A stretch of 62,000 nucleotides of DNA from Cristatella mucedo (Eukaryota; Bryozoa; Phylactolaemata; Cristatellidae), in assembly GCA_009760855.2 (NCBI GenBank), contig WPIO01000083.1, positions 590,001 through 652,000 of the forward strand. Direction: 5' to 3'. The position numbers and the translations under genes were made by a program. Under the pieces are notes generated by a model, which had not been told where the DNA came from, searched no databases, and saw nothing but the letters and a program-made list of their open reading frames with translations. Positions 22,785 through 62,000 of the stretch are shown here, piece after piece. Within the stretch, counting starts at the first letter, position 1. Each line of letters begins with the position of its first letter.

Positions 22785-22895
22785 ACCTAAAACCTGGTGA
22801 AGATGAGCCGACGCGGCGCCACGGATCGAACGTTCGGCTACGGTCAGAAAGTGCAATTTACAAGACCTTCGCCTCAGCGGTCTTGGAAGCAACAG
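22785..22895 (-). repeat. tRNA-like SINE remnant (third type)
   Basis: On the minus strand the sequence has an A-box-like CTGAGGCGAAGG and a B-box-like GTTCGATCC about 45 bases apart, followed by GGCGCCGCGTCGGCTCATC. This resembles the head of a tRNA-derived SINE that differs from families 1 and 2. Only one copy was seen, so support is limited. Confidence 0.35.
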
Positions 22896-22967
22896 CATCA
22901 TAGCCCTGTTACATGTCAGTAACATGAACTAATTTGATGAACTGTGACAAGACAGAGTGGCTGCACT

Positions 22968-23090
22968 AAAAATATATATATACTTGATTTGTATAGCGCC
23001 CTTGGAGAAATCAATCTCCAATTAAGCACGGCAAATTGGTCTTAGGGCTCAAGTCCAGTACCTCAGTCGTTAAAGGCGAGCACCTTAACC
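22968..23090 (-). repeat. SINE family 2 fragment
   Basis: The minus-strand tail half (the TTGTATAGCGCCC…GAGAAATCAATCTC arms at 22988-23020) is joined to part of the tRNA-like head (CGAGCACCTTAAC reversed near 23075). Confidence 0.5.
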
Positions 23091-23109
23091 TAGCCAAAAT
23101 CCTCTATTA

Positions 23110-23490
23110 GTTTTAACCTCCTAGTACCCGTAGAACAATAAATCAGCTGTTCAAATCCTACGCTTAAAGACGGTTGGCTACAGAAGCTTTTGCTCTGTAC
23201 AGTCCTACCTAGACTGTAGAACTCACTTCCACGATTCTTACACAACGGCTTATGCTCTCCTGCTGCCGACTGTGGCTCATCCTTTCCAGTCGTTCTGAGC
23301 TGCCACTTCCATGCTACTCACAACCTCCACTGCTCTCCTTACTCTGCTAGGCTTCCCGCTTTCTCTTGGCTGCGTGAGACGAAGTCAGTTGGCTACCGAA
23401 TGCGTACCGGAAGCCGCGTAGGCTTAAAGAGCGCTAAAGAGAGCTCTCCTGCGCAGCGCTCGCATGGTCTTTGTATATTTGTGGAGTTTC
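23110..23490 (+). mobile_element. LINE family 2 3' end
   Basis: Plus-strand match to the 3' part of 15240-15600, including the CTGCCGACTGYGGC and TGCGTGAGACGAAGTC landmarks. It is 5'-truncated and has no open frame. Confidence 0.6.
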
Positions 23491-23896
23491 ACACGGAGAT
23501 ACAAGATGACAGGACAAGAACCTCCCTGCCCCCTCCACATGGGCCAGGGCCAGGGCGGCTGCTCACTGACGCACTGACCTGCACGACATTCGTAGCTGTA
23601 GGCGTGAGTGAGACTGACCGCCGATTTCGGTTCACGTTAGTTGGTAAATTATTCCTGGGTGCTGCAGCGTCATCGAGCAAGCAGTGACATACGAACCGGC
23701 CATTGCTACACTGAGCAGAAGCGTACAAGTGTTCGTGGTGCTATCGCTGTTCCATAACTCGAGTGCGGAACGTTGAACGTTTCCGGTGTGACTGGCTGCG
23801 GGAAACGGAATCGCGCTACTTGGCTTTTTACGAAGAACAGGTTACTGTCATTTCGCTTCGCATGTACAATTTTTTAGAACCCAAATAGCAAGCTCT

Positions 23897-23973
<77 letters not shown>

Positions 23974-25160
23974 CCCGTTTGGATTCGGCCGACACAGCTC
24001 GACACAGCTGGCCTGCTTGATGCGGGGTGCACCGCCGCGTGGAGGCGCCCTCAGAGGCAAAGGGCATAGGGCAAAGGCCGAACGACGGCTCTACTCGATC
24101 ATTCCTAAAAGTCTAGCGCGTGACAGCCGTTGACGGCCATCAATGTTCTGGCAATGCGTTCGAACACACGCTGGCTTTCGTTGAGCTCGCCAACCTTGAA
24201 CTGGAAGGGCGCGGGAGGCGCGAACGAGCTGCTGTTTCGCGGTCGGCGTATTCGGCTTTGCGCGTCCGCGTTTGTATCGTCAGTTTGGGAGCCTTTGCCC
24301 AAAGGAACTTACTTACGCGGATCCAATAGCGAACGTGACCTGGGGTTTTATGTCGGCAAAAAATCGTCAGCTAAAAGCAGCTACGACCACGATCTTCATT
24401 TCGCACGCGCTGTCGCTGAGCGCGCGGACAAAGCAAATGGCTGCCATACTCGTCGCTCAAGCCGAGAAGCAAGCTCGGAGCAACGCGTGCCGGCTTTGCT
24501 GGGCCGCCTAAGGTCTGGAAGGCGAAGGTAGCTGACAGACTGCCTCGCTGAAACGCCGCAGCGGAAACAGTGACGGCGGCGGCTGGCTCTTCTCAGCTCA
24601 TCCGCTTTTTCAATGGCTGCTGCATTGGTAACAGACCCGCCCAGAATGTCGCACGCGCGCCTCTCTCGCCCAAGGTCGGGCCGAGGTCGTGGGCGCGAAC
24701 CCGTGGCACATTTGAAGCGCCTGAATAGAGATTAGACTCTCTTATGGCGCTATACAAATTAATTAAATTATGAGCCGGCACGTGCGCGGCGGTGGCTAGT
24801 ATGATTGCGCGAGCCTTACGGGCAAGTTAGTTCACGAGCGACGGCTGCAAGAGTGGCTGCTCGAACGAGAAAGGCAGAAAGAACAGACGAGCGCAGAAGC
24901 GCACAAAGAAAACTCGCGAAAGGAATTTTCGCGTGCATGTATGCGTGCCATTGAGCGAGTAGCAACAGTAAAAAACAACTAGCCGTTAGGCTGGGTTTGG
25001 TTGAATTTATAATCATCCACCATTGCACAGAGAACGTTGGCTGGGCCCTGGAGGAGAGCACGTGCGCATCGGCGCTCATCTTTTGTTGGTGCCAGCAGCC
25101 AAAGAAGTCGCCTAAGGAGGAGCTAAACATACTAAGCAACAGGTTATTCACTAGCCTGGC
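23491..25160. other. CpG-rich stretch with (CT)n microsatellite
   Basis: A (CT)n tract occupies 23892-23971. A CpG-rich block at 24080-24600 gives several overlapping frames without motifs. A truncated SINE family 2 tail (GTGGCACATTTGAAGCGCCTG…) lies at 24685-24772. No gene is supported. Confidence 0.4.
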
Positions 25161-27222
25161 TCAATAATCGTGCCAAGAGGATAAGAAATATCGGATACAG
25201 AGCCAGCACCGGATGTGAAAAAAGTGTATTTCAGCCTCCGGTGGTGGAGGAGAAAGTAGGGCAACCTCAGGCGACGCTGTCTTTAAAGGCACACGATGTT
25301 CTGTAATCACTGCAGGTGTTTTCTTGGTACAATAACAAATTATTCTTTGCTGTAACTGCAGCTGCGCCTTCACAGTTATGCCTTATCAGGAAAATGAACC
25401 ATAATAATGAAAAACGTCGTCCCCTAGTTTGGTCGTGCTGTTTCAAATTGACTTGTCATTTTGCTACGAGCGGACTTCACCTTGATCTAAAGCTAACGCA
25501 ACAAAGTCTGTCTACCACTATTTGCAGGTGTGCCGAAAGTAGCAGAGCATCTCTGCAACCAAGAGCACCATTCACCTTCGCAAAGTAAGTCCTTTTTATG
25601 AGACCATGGGATCCTTGCATTCGATAGCCGCCAGTCTGTTCAATGGCCATACAGAAGGACGAGTGTACAGCGCCAGCCATAACATGCATTTGACTGGATC
25701 GCAGCCAAAACTGGCCAATCAGACATGACACGCCTGGCTCGAGCTGGCTGGTTGGCAGCATCGAGGAATATAACTGACTAGATGGAGATTTAGTTCTTTC
25801 TGGGTACTATACAAACGAATTACTAGTATAGTTATTTTTTAAGACTAGTGTGTAGTCTTAAAAAGTCACGGGAGCGCGATACCTAATGTGGAATGCTGAA
25901 GACCGTATATATTTGCGTATAGGTCAAACCACAATGACTCATCGACCGGCAGACAGGCGCTGAGACCGTCTGTCCCGGTTAAGGCTCTCTTTTGTAGTCG
26001 TTCCACTGAGAAATAATTACAGCTTTTAAAGACATACTTAAAGAACACGATGCTCAAATGCAAATCACTAAATCATAATTCAATCCACTATTCGAGTTCA
26101 CGTTCAGCATAGAGAGAGTCCATATCGTAGTTATGTGTGCAAATTAGTAATTGTCGCAGTCGTAAAATAAATATCACGAATAATTCAAGGTAAGTGTGAG
26201 AGGTCAGGGGCTTGTGTGATGGAAAGACTACGGGCTCTCTCACTCACGGACTCACATTTGCAGTATTATTGGAGGTTGATGAATCCGAAATTTCACAGAC
26301 GTACATAAAGGTAGATTAGTCAAACTATTTAGTTGGATGTGTGATGACTTATACTAGCAGTATAGTAGAGTTCAGTCTCTCTATATGCTCAGAAACTTGT
26401 CGATGTGATCTCATTTTCCAGGCTTAATGCATAACCTCCTCTGACGATGTAAGCATAACTTTTTAACGTAAACTTTAACTGAGGCTTTGCATATTTCCAT
26501 CAATGACGAGGCAAAATGGAATTCTACAAACGGAAAATTCCTTAGCATGTGTCAGACATGTGCTCTACAATATTATTTTGCCCTGATAATTGGTGTTTCC
26601 TTCATTTTTCGGCAGAGCTCCAAGAACAGCAAATAAGGTAGTCCGGCTTCATGTCACGTGATTAGATTTAGTCGCTGCGAGCTCTTCCGTTTTTAATTAT
26701 GAAAGCCCCATTGAAAAATTTTAGCGAAAATTATTCCATCGGCGGGCTCAATCGTATTGGACTTTCTGAGTGGAAAGGCTTCCGTTGGCCGACATTTTCA
26801 GCAAGCTAGCAAGCGTCTTTCAGCTTTTAGCTCCGACTAGTCCCGACCTCCCGACTAGTTTGTCGTTGCCCAGCAATTCAAGCTTGCTGCAATGGCGAGC
26901 TGTACGAACTTCATTGGCAGCCACCAGTTGCTGGCTCAGTATGCAGCGCTGCAAGATTTCTCAGCAGAAGCAATGCCGAGCAGAAATATTTTTTATAACA
27001 TAGGTTTCGGAGTAGCAACAGTCGTCATGGATGCTCTTTGCTAAGGCAATCGTCTAAAAAGCGAGTAATCTCAATGCAGCAGGGCCTGACCTTTCAATGC
27101 CCGGGCCACCATTCTATGGTCGGCAAACTAAGCGTCTGGCTTGGTTGCTCGCTGTTTGAGCTGTACCCCTTTTCTAGCTGTCTCAACCAGTCAATCGGAG
27201 CGGCGGCGACATATCCAAAAAG
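25161..27222. other. No recognised feature
   Basis: No coding signature or repeat family was recognised in about 2 kb. Confidence 0.35.

Positions 27223-27291
<69 letters not shown>
27223..27291. repeat. Compound (AT)n-(GA)n microsatellite
   Basis: Perfect (AT)n at 27223-27256 runs straight into (GA)n at 27257-27291. Confidence 0.95.
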
Positions 27292-27294
<3 letters not shown>

Positions 27295-27735
27295 CAATTT
27301 AACACCGGTGTGCAGTCATGGCATTGTTGTTCCTCGTACAGAAGCGAGCCTGGTCGCACAAAGGCTCTCCATCAGCAAACTGTCTCCACAGCCTGCTCGG
27401 AGCTCCTCGCTGTGGCTGCAGACGCTTGCATCTGCTTCTGTAGACATTCATCTGGGACTGTTCGCTCGTCTTCCCGCACTGAAGTCGCCCAAAGTTTCGT
27501 TTGGGAAATCCCCAAATTCATGTGGTCGCCGCGGTCGAAGACTTCCACCAGTGGACATAGCTCAACTGCTCGGCTGGGTTCTACGCCATCGCGATCGTCG
27601 GGCTTGCTAAGCTTCTTCCTTGTTTCCTGTCAAAGGAAAATTCAACCGCTGCTGACTTGGCTTCGGAAGCGGATCCTGAGCGGAGCCGGATTGCTGTAGT
27701 TCGGCCAGAGTTTGCCTGCAGCTCGAATTGTATCT
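27292..27735. other. No recognised feature
   Basis: Two overlapping plus-strand frames (parts of 27038-27610 and 27310-27699) cross the microsatellite and have no motif. Confidence 0.35.
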
Positions 27736-27739
27736 CTGT

Positions 27740-28180
27740 CTGTAACTTCGCAGAGCCACAAAGACTATGTGGGTGTTACGCAGGAGAATTTCGTATAGCG
27801 AACTCGCAGCCTAAGCGGCTTTCGGTGAGCATTCGATAGCCAACATACTTCATCTCACGCAAAAAAGAGAAAGTGAGAAGCGTAGCAGAGTCAGGAGAGC
27901 AGTTTAGGTAGTGAGTAGCATGGAAGTAGAAGCTTTGGACGGTTGGAAAAGATGTGCCATAGCCGGCAGCAGGAGAGTAGTTGTCGTTTCGTAACAATCG
28001 TGAAAGCGAGTTCCGCAGCCTAGGACCTGCAGAGCTAAAGCTTCTGTCGCCAACGGTATTTAAGCGGAGAAACGGAACAGCCAATGCTTATTGTCCAAAG
28101 AGGACCTGAGGGCACGAGGAGACTGAAGCTGGTCAGCAGGTTCAGCTAGGTATGGAAGGATAGGATCGATGGAGCTCATT
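27740..28180 (-). mobile_element. LINE family 2 3' end
   Basis: Minus-strand copy: the C-terminal phrase 'AVPFLRLNTVGDRSFSSAG' followed by 'RLRNSLSRLLR' (near 28080-27990), then the family-2 3' noncoding region. It carries stops and is inactive. Confidence 0.65.
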
Positions 28181-29000
28181 ACAGTTCGCTCTACCAAGTG
28201 ATCCAGAAGCACTCACTGGCTTTCTTCTTAAGCATAGCTACCGAGTGCGACGATTGCAGAGCTGTGTCTCATTTTCGCAAAGGAACACGCCAGAGCTAAT
28301 CGATTATTTGCATCAGCTGACCCGCATTTCTGTCATGTGTGGGGGAAGAGGCCGCGGGCGGCGGTATTTTTGGGTTTTATCTATTCGAAGCTTCATCGGT
28401 CCACGTTTGTAATGCCTTGTTTGCAAACATGGCGCACTGGGCTACAATAATTTGTCCTTTAATTTGGCAATTGAAAACTCAGAACGGCAGTAGTGAACGA
28501 TTCTGCAGGTGATATGTGTAGGTATCCGTTCGGTCTACAATATTAAACCTCGGTTAGGATTGTGGCTAGCCTGCTGGCTTGGCTTCATACGTTGATTTAT
28601 CCAGTTTTATAGAGTCATTGCTGCTAAGTCTATTGTTAAGAAGGGTGATAATAAGAGCTCGTGCAGCTCTCAATGCTTAGGGCATGGTCCCGACGACTCC
28701 GTGGCGACAGATTCGTATCCTGTAGGACATCTGATTTTTCTGCTCTTAGTTTTTCCTTCGTCCCTTGGGGGTCATATCTTTTACAGAGAGGCCTGTGAGA
28801 GATTAGTCCTCTTGACTGTGTACCAAAAAATCTCGTTATGAGATACATATAACTGTTGCTGCCCACCTTAAATAAATAAATTGTAGATGTCTCCCTGGTT
28901 ACCGACGAAAGTACTCCGCGTCTAAAAACAGCATTTGTGCCTCAGAAAACTCTCCTGCATGACCAACACTCACTCTTAGTGGCTGTGGAGTTACCGACAG
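28181..29000. other. No recognised feature
   Basis: No motif-bearing frame or known repeat was seen. Confidence 0.35.
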
Positions 29001-29006
29001 ATTATA

Positions 29007-29041
29007 TATGTGTGTGTGTGTGTGTGTGTCTGTGTGTCTGT

Positions 29042-29084
<43 letters not shown>

Positions 29085-29133
29085 TGTGTGTGTGTGTGCG
29101 TGTGTGTGTGTGTGCGTTTTCGTGTGTGTGTGC
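29007..29133. repeat. (TG)n microsatellite
   Basis: TG repeat with scattered C and CG interruptions. Confidence 0.95.
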
Positions 29134-29269
29134 GTTCGCACTAGCATTGTCAGGCAATGCGTTAACAGGACTACCATACCATAGAGAGTTCAATTAACTT
29201 GGCAGCGTGCCATCATGTGTCGAGCCGTACAACTTGCCTGGAGTGGGAGCATAGGAAGACTTGCTCTAA

Positions 29270-29440
29270 AAAAAACTAGCTGATTTAACAGCCTCATTTT
29301 TATAGCTGCAGACGAGCCTAAACGGCTATCAGCACGGCTTGCAGTTGGCAATAAAGAATCGCCCGCTGCAGGATTCGAGCCCGCAACCTCGGTCGTGAAG
29401 AAGGGCCAGCACCTTACATCTTGGGCTACCGCGCAGCCCA
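29270..29440 (-). repeat. SINE family 1 copy (tRNA-derived)
   Basis: Minus-strand copy with a recognisable B box (GGCTCGAATCC, diverged) and the shared body 'AGCTGATTTAACAGCC' at the tail. The inter-box hairpin is reduced in this copy. Confidence 0.65.
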
Positions 29441-30158
29441 GCCTCTAGCGGCACAGTCCAAGTGCTAAAGACGGCCAGGTGCCGCCGCTGTCGATACATC
29501 TTGGTAAACGACGGACAGCTATCCGCCATGAATGCAGGTTAACGTTAATGTAGCCTCGTGCATTGGAGCTAAATCGGGAGCTTCGTGCGAAAAGCTTAGC
29601 TCAGTCTCAGACCTCAGAGCAGAGGTCCACTATCCTCCCATAGTAGCTCAATTGCTATTTTAACTTATTTGCACAGCGAAAGTCTAAACTTGGTGAGCCT
29701 CTGAAAAAATGGCAGGCAAGAGTTGAGTCCTGCCATCTCAGCCTGGTCATACCGTCGGAGGTTGAGAGGAACTGCCACCGAGATCGTCGGGCAAGTGCCT
29801 GCTCGCTCCAAGGAACCAGTCACACCACCAGGTAGCACCTGCTTGCTCAAGTCGAATTTGCAGCTATTCAGATGACTACGAGCCGTACAGAAATGACCCG
29901 GGAGGGCTTTGCTTTGTTTCTTAGTTGATGTCGCCGACGTTGCCAGTGCGTGGCAGCTCAGCAAAAAGATGCTCCCACTTCACAAGCTAGGTCGTCAAGT
30001 GCGAATCCTGCGAGTCGCTATTTTGTGTTGCCCACTGCAACTGGGGGAGGGACGGGGCGAGGGATACGAAAGTCTCTAAGGCTTTTTGTACCGCTACACA
30101 AACAAGGCATTGAAATCAGCTCATCGTGAATTTATCTGACAGACGCGCTTCTCGGCTT
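29441..30158. other. 3' flank of the receptor kinase gene
   Basis: Probable 3'UTR and intergenic DNA on the minus strand after the receptor stop at 30159. No canonical AATAAA was found close downstream. Confidence 0.35.
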
Positions 30159-59741
<29,583 letters not shown>

Positions 59742-60159
59742 CTAAAAACACGTGACATAAACAATGGCTTCACACAGTCTGTGGTTCGAACATGCCAGCT
59801 TCACCTTGCAACCACGAAGCATTATTTGCAATATAGGCAAGGTAACAATGTTAACACTCACTTTTTGTTTCCGCCATTTTATAGCAATATCTAATTGGGA
59901 GAAACTCGGCCGCTACGATCGTGGGGAGCACCCTTGTTCCCTTTGCTTAATTTTTCTGCAGACATTTTTGGGATTTCCTTAAAGCCCCAACTATGGCATC
60001 GATAACATGGAGGTTCTGTTATTTAGCAACTTTATGTAGCCAATAGAATGTCCACAACTTCTTAATACACTGATGTTCAGTATCTAAATTTTTGTATAAA
60101 GTCAAACAATGACCTTAGCATTGCATTTGCATTAGTTAAGCTAAGAATTTGATAGTGTA
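59742..60159. other. Probable 5' intron of the receptor
   Basis: Upstream of receptor exon 1. No signal-peptide exon was recognised here. Confidence 0.4.
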
Positions 60160-61440
60160 ATTAAATGCGCTACCGTCTGAACTCCACAAAGTCACGAGGA
60201 CTTACTGAGTGTTGGGCTGGGTGAGAGCTTTCAGAGGTGATTCGAAATCCTGAGCGGCTTTCTGCGCGCATTCTGTAGCCACCAGACTTTATCTCAAGCA
60301 ACCAAGAGAAAGTGAGGAACATGTGTGACTTAAGAGGGCAGCCATGGATAGTAGTAACATGAAAATAGAAGCCCCTGACGGCTGGAAAGTATTTGCTACA
60401 GTCGGCAGCACGAGAGAGTGTGTTGTGGCCAAAGGATTTCGAAATAAAAGCTCCACGGTTGAGGAAGTACAGACTAAAATCTTATGTCGCCAGAAGTCTT
60501 CTAGCCACGGGATGGAAAAGCTAATTAATCCTCCACTGAAAACCTGAGGGCATGAGGTGGCTGAAAGTGGTGCAGCAGTTCAGCTAATTAGGAAGGAGCC
60601 AAGCTGTACCCTTGTGGGTCAAAGTAAGAATTGTGCTCTTTATCCATTGACCGACCAATGGTAGCCATCGCAATGGAGCACTTTCAGCAATGGAGACACG
60701 TAGCTGAAGCTCGGAGATTTGTTAGCCAACTACGCAACCGTATTAATTCCCACCTGTCAAGACTTGTCTATTTCCTAACCAAAACTAAATTTCAATAGTA
60801 CAGCCTAGATAAAAACCAGGGAGCTACCGAGAAATTTAGCCAGTCATCCTAATCTTAGAGTGGGCTAGAACGTGATGGCTTGTGCTGTGGAAGCGGTCTT
60901 CTTAATGAAGCTTACAAAAGTTAGTTATCAAAGAGGACAGCAAAATTCCGAATACATAATGACATTCGCACTACCGCATCACCAATTCAAAAAGCAGTCT
61001 CGTCGTCCAGCCGCACGCTTGGGATATCCAGTGAGTAGCAGTTCAGTGAAATTGTCATTTAGTGTAAGAAAATTACCTGACATCAGGGAGCAAATATCTG
61101 CTAGGCAAGTATTCAGCTGATCAGTCGCTGCAACTGATTCTGGTGGTTTAAATTACAGATACAGCTTTGTATAATTAGCAAGTATTGATAGCCGACCCGA
61201 GCGGGCCAGAATCATGTTTCCTAGGGCGTCGTTATAAATGGAGAACAGCAAAGGATGGAGAACGGACCCCTTTGCAACTCTATGCGTGACTGACTGGTCT
61301 GCTGGATAGTAAGCGGCCGCCACGCAATGCGTATTGAACAAGATCGGACAAGTACTATTCGAGCCACGCCAGAACCGCACACCTGCTAGATCGGTCGTTG
61401 TTCTCCATCTGTCTAGTGGGATAACGTGGCGGACCACGTG
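60160..61440 (-). mobile_element. LINE family 2 copy, decayed
   Basis: On the minus strand 'VAKGSVLHPLLFSIYNDAL' is followed by a mutated catalytic box (NYTKLYL in place of YADDTQLYL), then 'LNTCLADICSLMSGNFLTLN'. The 3' noncoding part ends near 60165. It has the same order as the copy at 33565-34600. It is inactive. Confidence 0.7.
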
Positions 61441-62000
61441 ATGCCGGGGGAGGGTTGTTCCCTCCTCCTACTGCAGGGCAGCGCGACCTGGGCCGTCGTA
61501 ATTCCTATGCCCGCCAACTGTCTCCGGCGTCGAAATTATGTCTTAATTCCGCTCGATGAGCATTCGCCGAGTTCGTGTCGCAATAAATTGTCGACCTGAA
61601 ATATTTCTTTAATTTCGGTTCTAGCCCGCCTACATGAAAACATTTTGGATCCTCCTCCGTACATAAATAGTTTGAAGGTCGCCCCCTACATAAAAATCCT
61701 CGTTTTGCCGATGTCTATAATCATCGTCAATTGAAGCCTTACCAAGATATCAGCTTTCGTGGCAGAACACACGCCCTTATACTTTATCGTTCGATTTTCA
61801 TCCATTAATTGGGCTTCAAATTCGGCCAGTTAACAGACGGTTTCGTGTCTCAGCACTGGATTCACTCTCTTTCACATTCAGGGCAAGGATCAAGCAACAG
61901 CCCAGTGCCTTCTTGCCTCTCGCTCAAGTAAAAATGTAAAGAAGTAAGCTTACTTTCCACGTAAGGAGGCTGGTGACACTCTATAAACATTGACCTATCA
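61441..62000. other. Window end; possible small receptor exon
   Basis: On the minus strand an acceptor-like TTTATAG (AG at 61980-61979) and a donor A|GTAAGC (61954/61953) bracket a 25-nt piece in matching phase 1, encoding 'CHQPPYVEK' when joined to exon 1. It is too short to be sure. Confidence 0.2.

Noticed and set aside
24105-24531. Overlapping frames of up to 133 residues in a CpG-rich block
   Set aside because: No recognisable family, strong overlap on both strands, and composition explains the openness.

Overview
The window looks like nuclear DNA from a multicellular animal, most likely an invertebrate bilaterian. The reasons are spliced genes with GT-AG introns and metazoan-type signalling proteins, set in dense debris of non-LTR (LINE) and LTR retrotransposons, tRNA-derived SINEs and long dinucleotide microsatellites. 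The species cannot be named from the sequence alone.

Two genes are well supported, both on the minus strand. (1) Positions 4508-5053 hold an intact, single-exon coding region for a Rap2-type small GTPase of 181 residues, preceded by a convincing 3' splice site in its 5'UTR at 5122/5121. (2) Positions 30159-59741 hold almost all of a VEGFR/PDGFR-family receptor tyrosine kinase, which I rebuilt by hand as 21 exons with consistent reading phase (1273 residues from the first exon seen to the stop). It has seven Ig domains, one transmembrane helix, a VEGFR-like juxtamembrane segment, a split kinase domain and a short tyrosine-bearing tail. Only the signal-peptide end is missing. It is probably beyond 62000, and a weak candidate exon sits at 61954-61978. 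Several exons (Ig2, the second half of Ig3, the end of the kinase) are too short or lack a start codon, so a simple open-frame scan misses them.

Layout: 1-200 Ty3/gypsy RNase H fragment; 200-4260 LINE tails, SINEs and a (GA)n tract; 4508-5121 rap2; 5122-9330 probable rap2 upstream or intronic sequence, turning GC-rich from about 6700; 9337-9660 (CA)n; 10519-12537 two weak, unidentified exon candidates and a Tigger/pogo-like TIR element (10830-11346); 13250-20075 a cluster of decayed CR1/L2-type LINE copies, the longest (17078-20075) keeping endonuclease and RT pieces; 20257-21096 a solo LTR with a CAAT target duplication; 21100-30158 further LINE/SINE fragments, microsatellites and featureless DNA; 30159-59741 the receptor gene, its introns seeded with the same LINE and SINE families; 60160-61440 another LINE remnant.

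The receptor and Rap2 are both signalling proteins, but nothing in the sequence ties them functionally. Their linkage, about 25 kb apart, is probably incidental. The most interesting non-genic pattern is a 3' tail able to form a stem-loop. It is shared by the LINE family and one SINE family, which suggests the SINE borrows the LINE's reverse transcriptase. I found no CRISPR array, operon or obviously new molecular system. The most valuable result is the nearly complete invertebrate VEGFR gene model.
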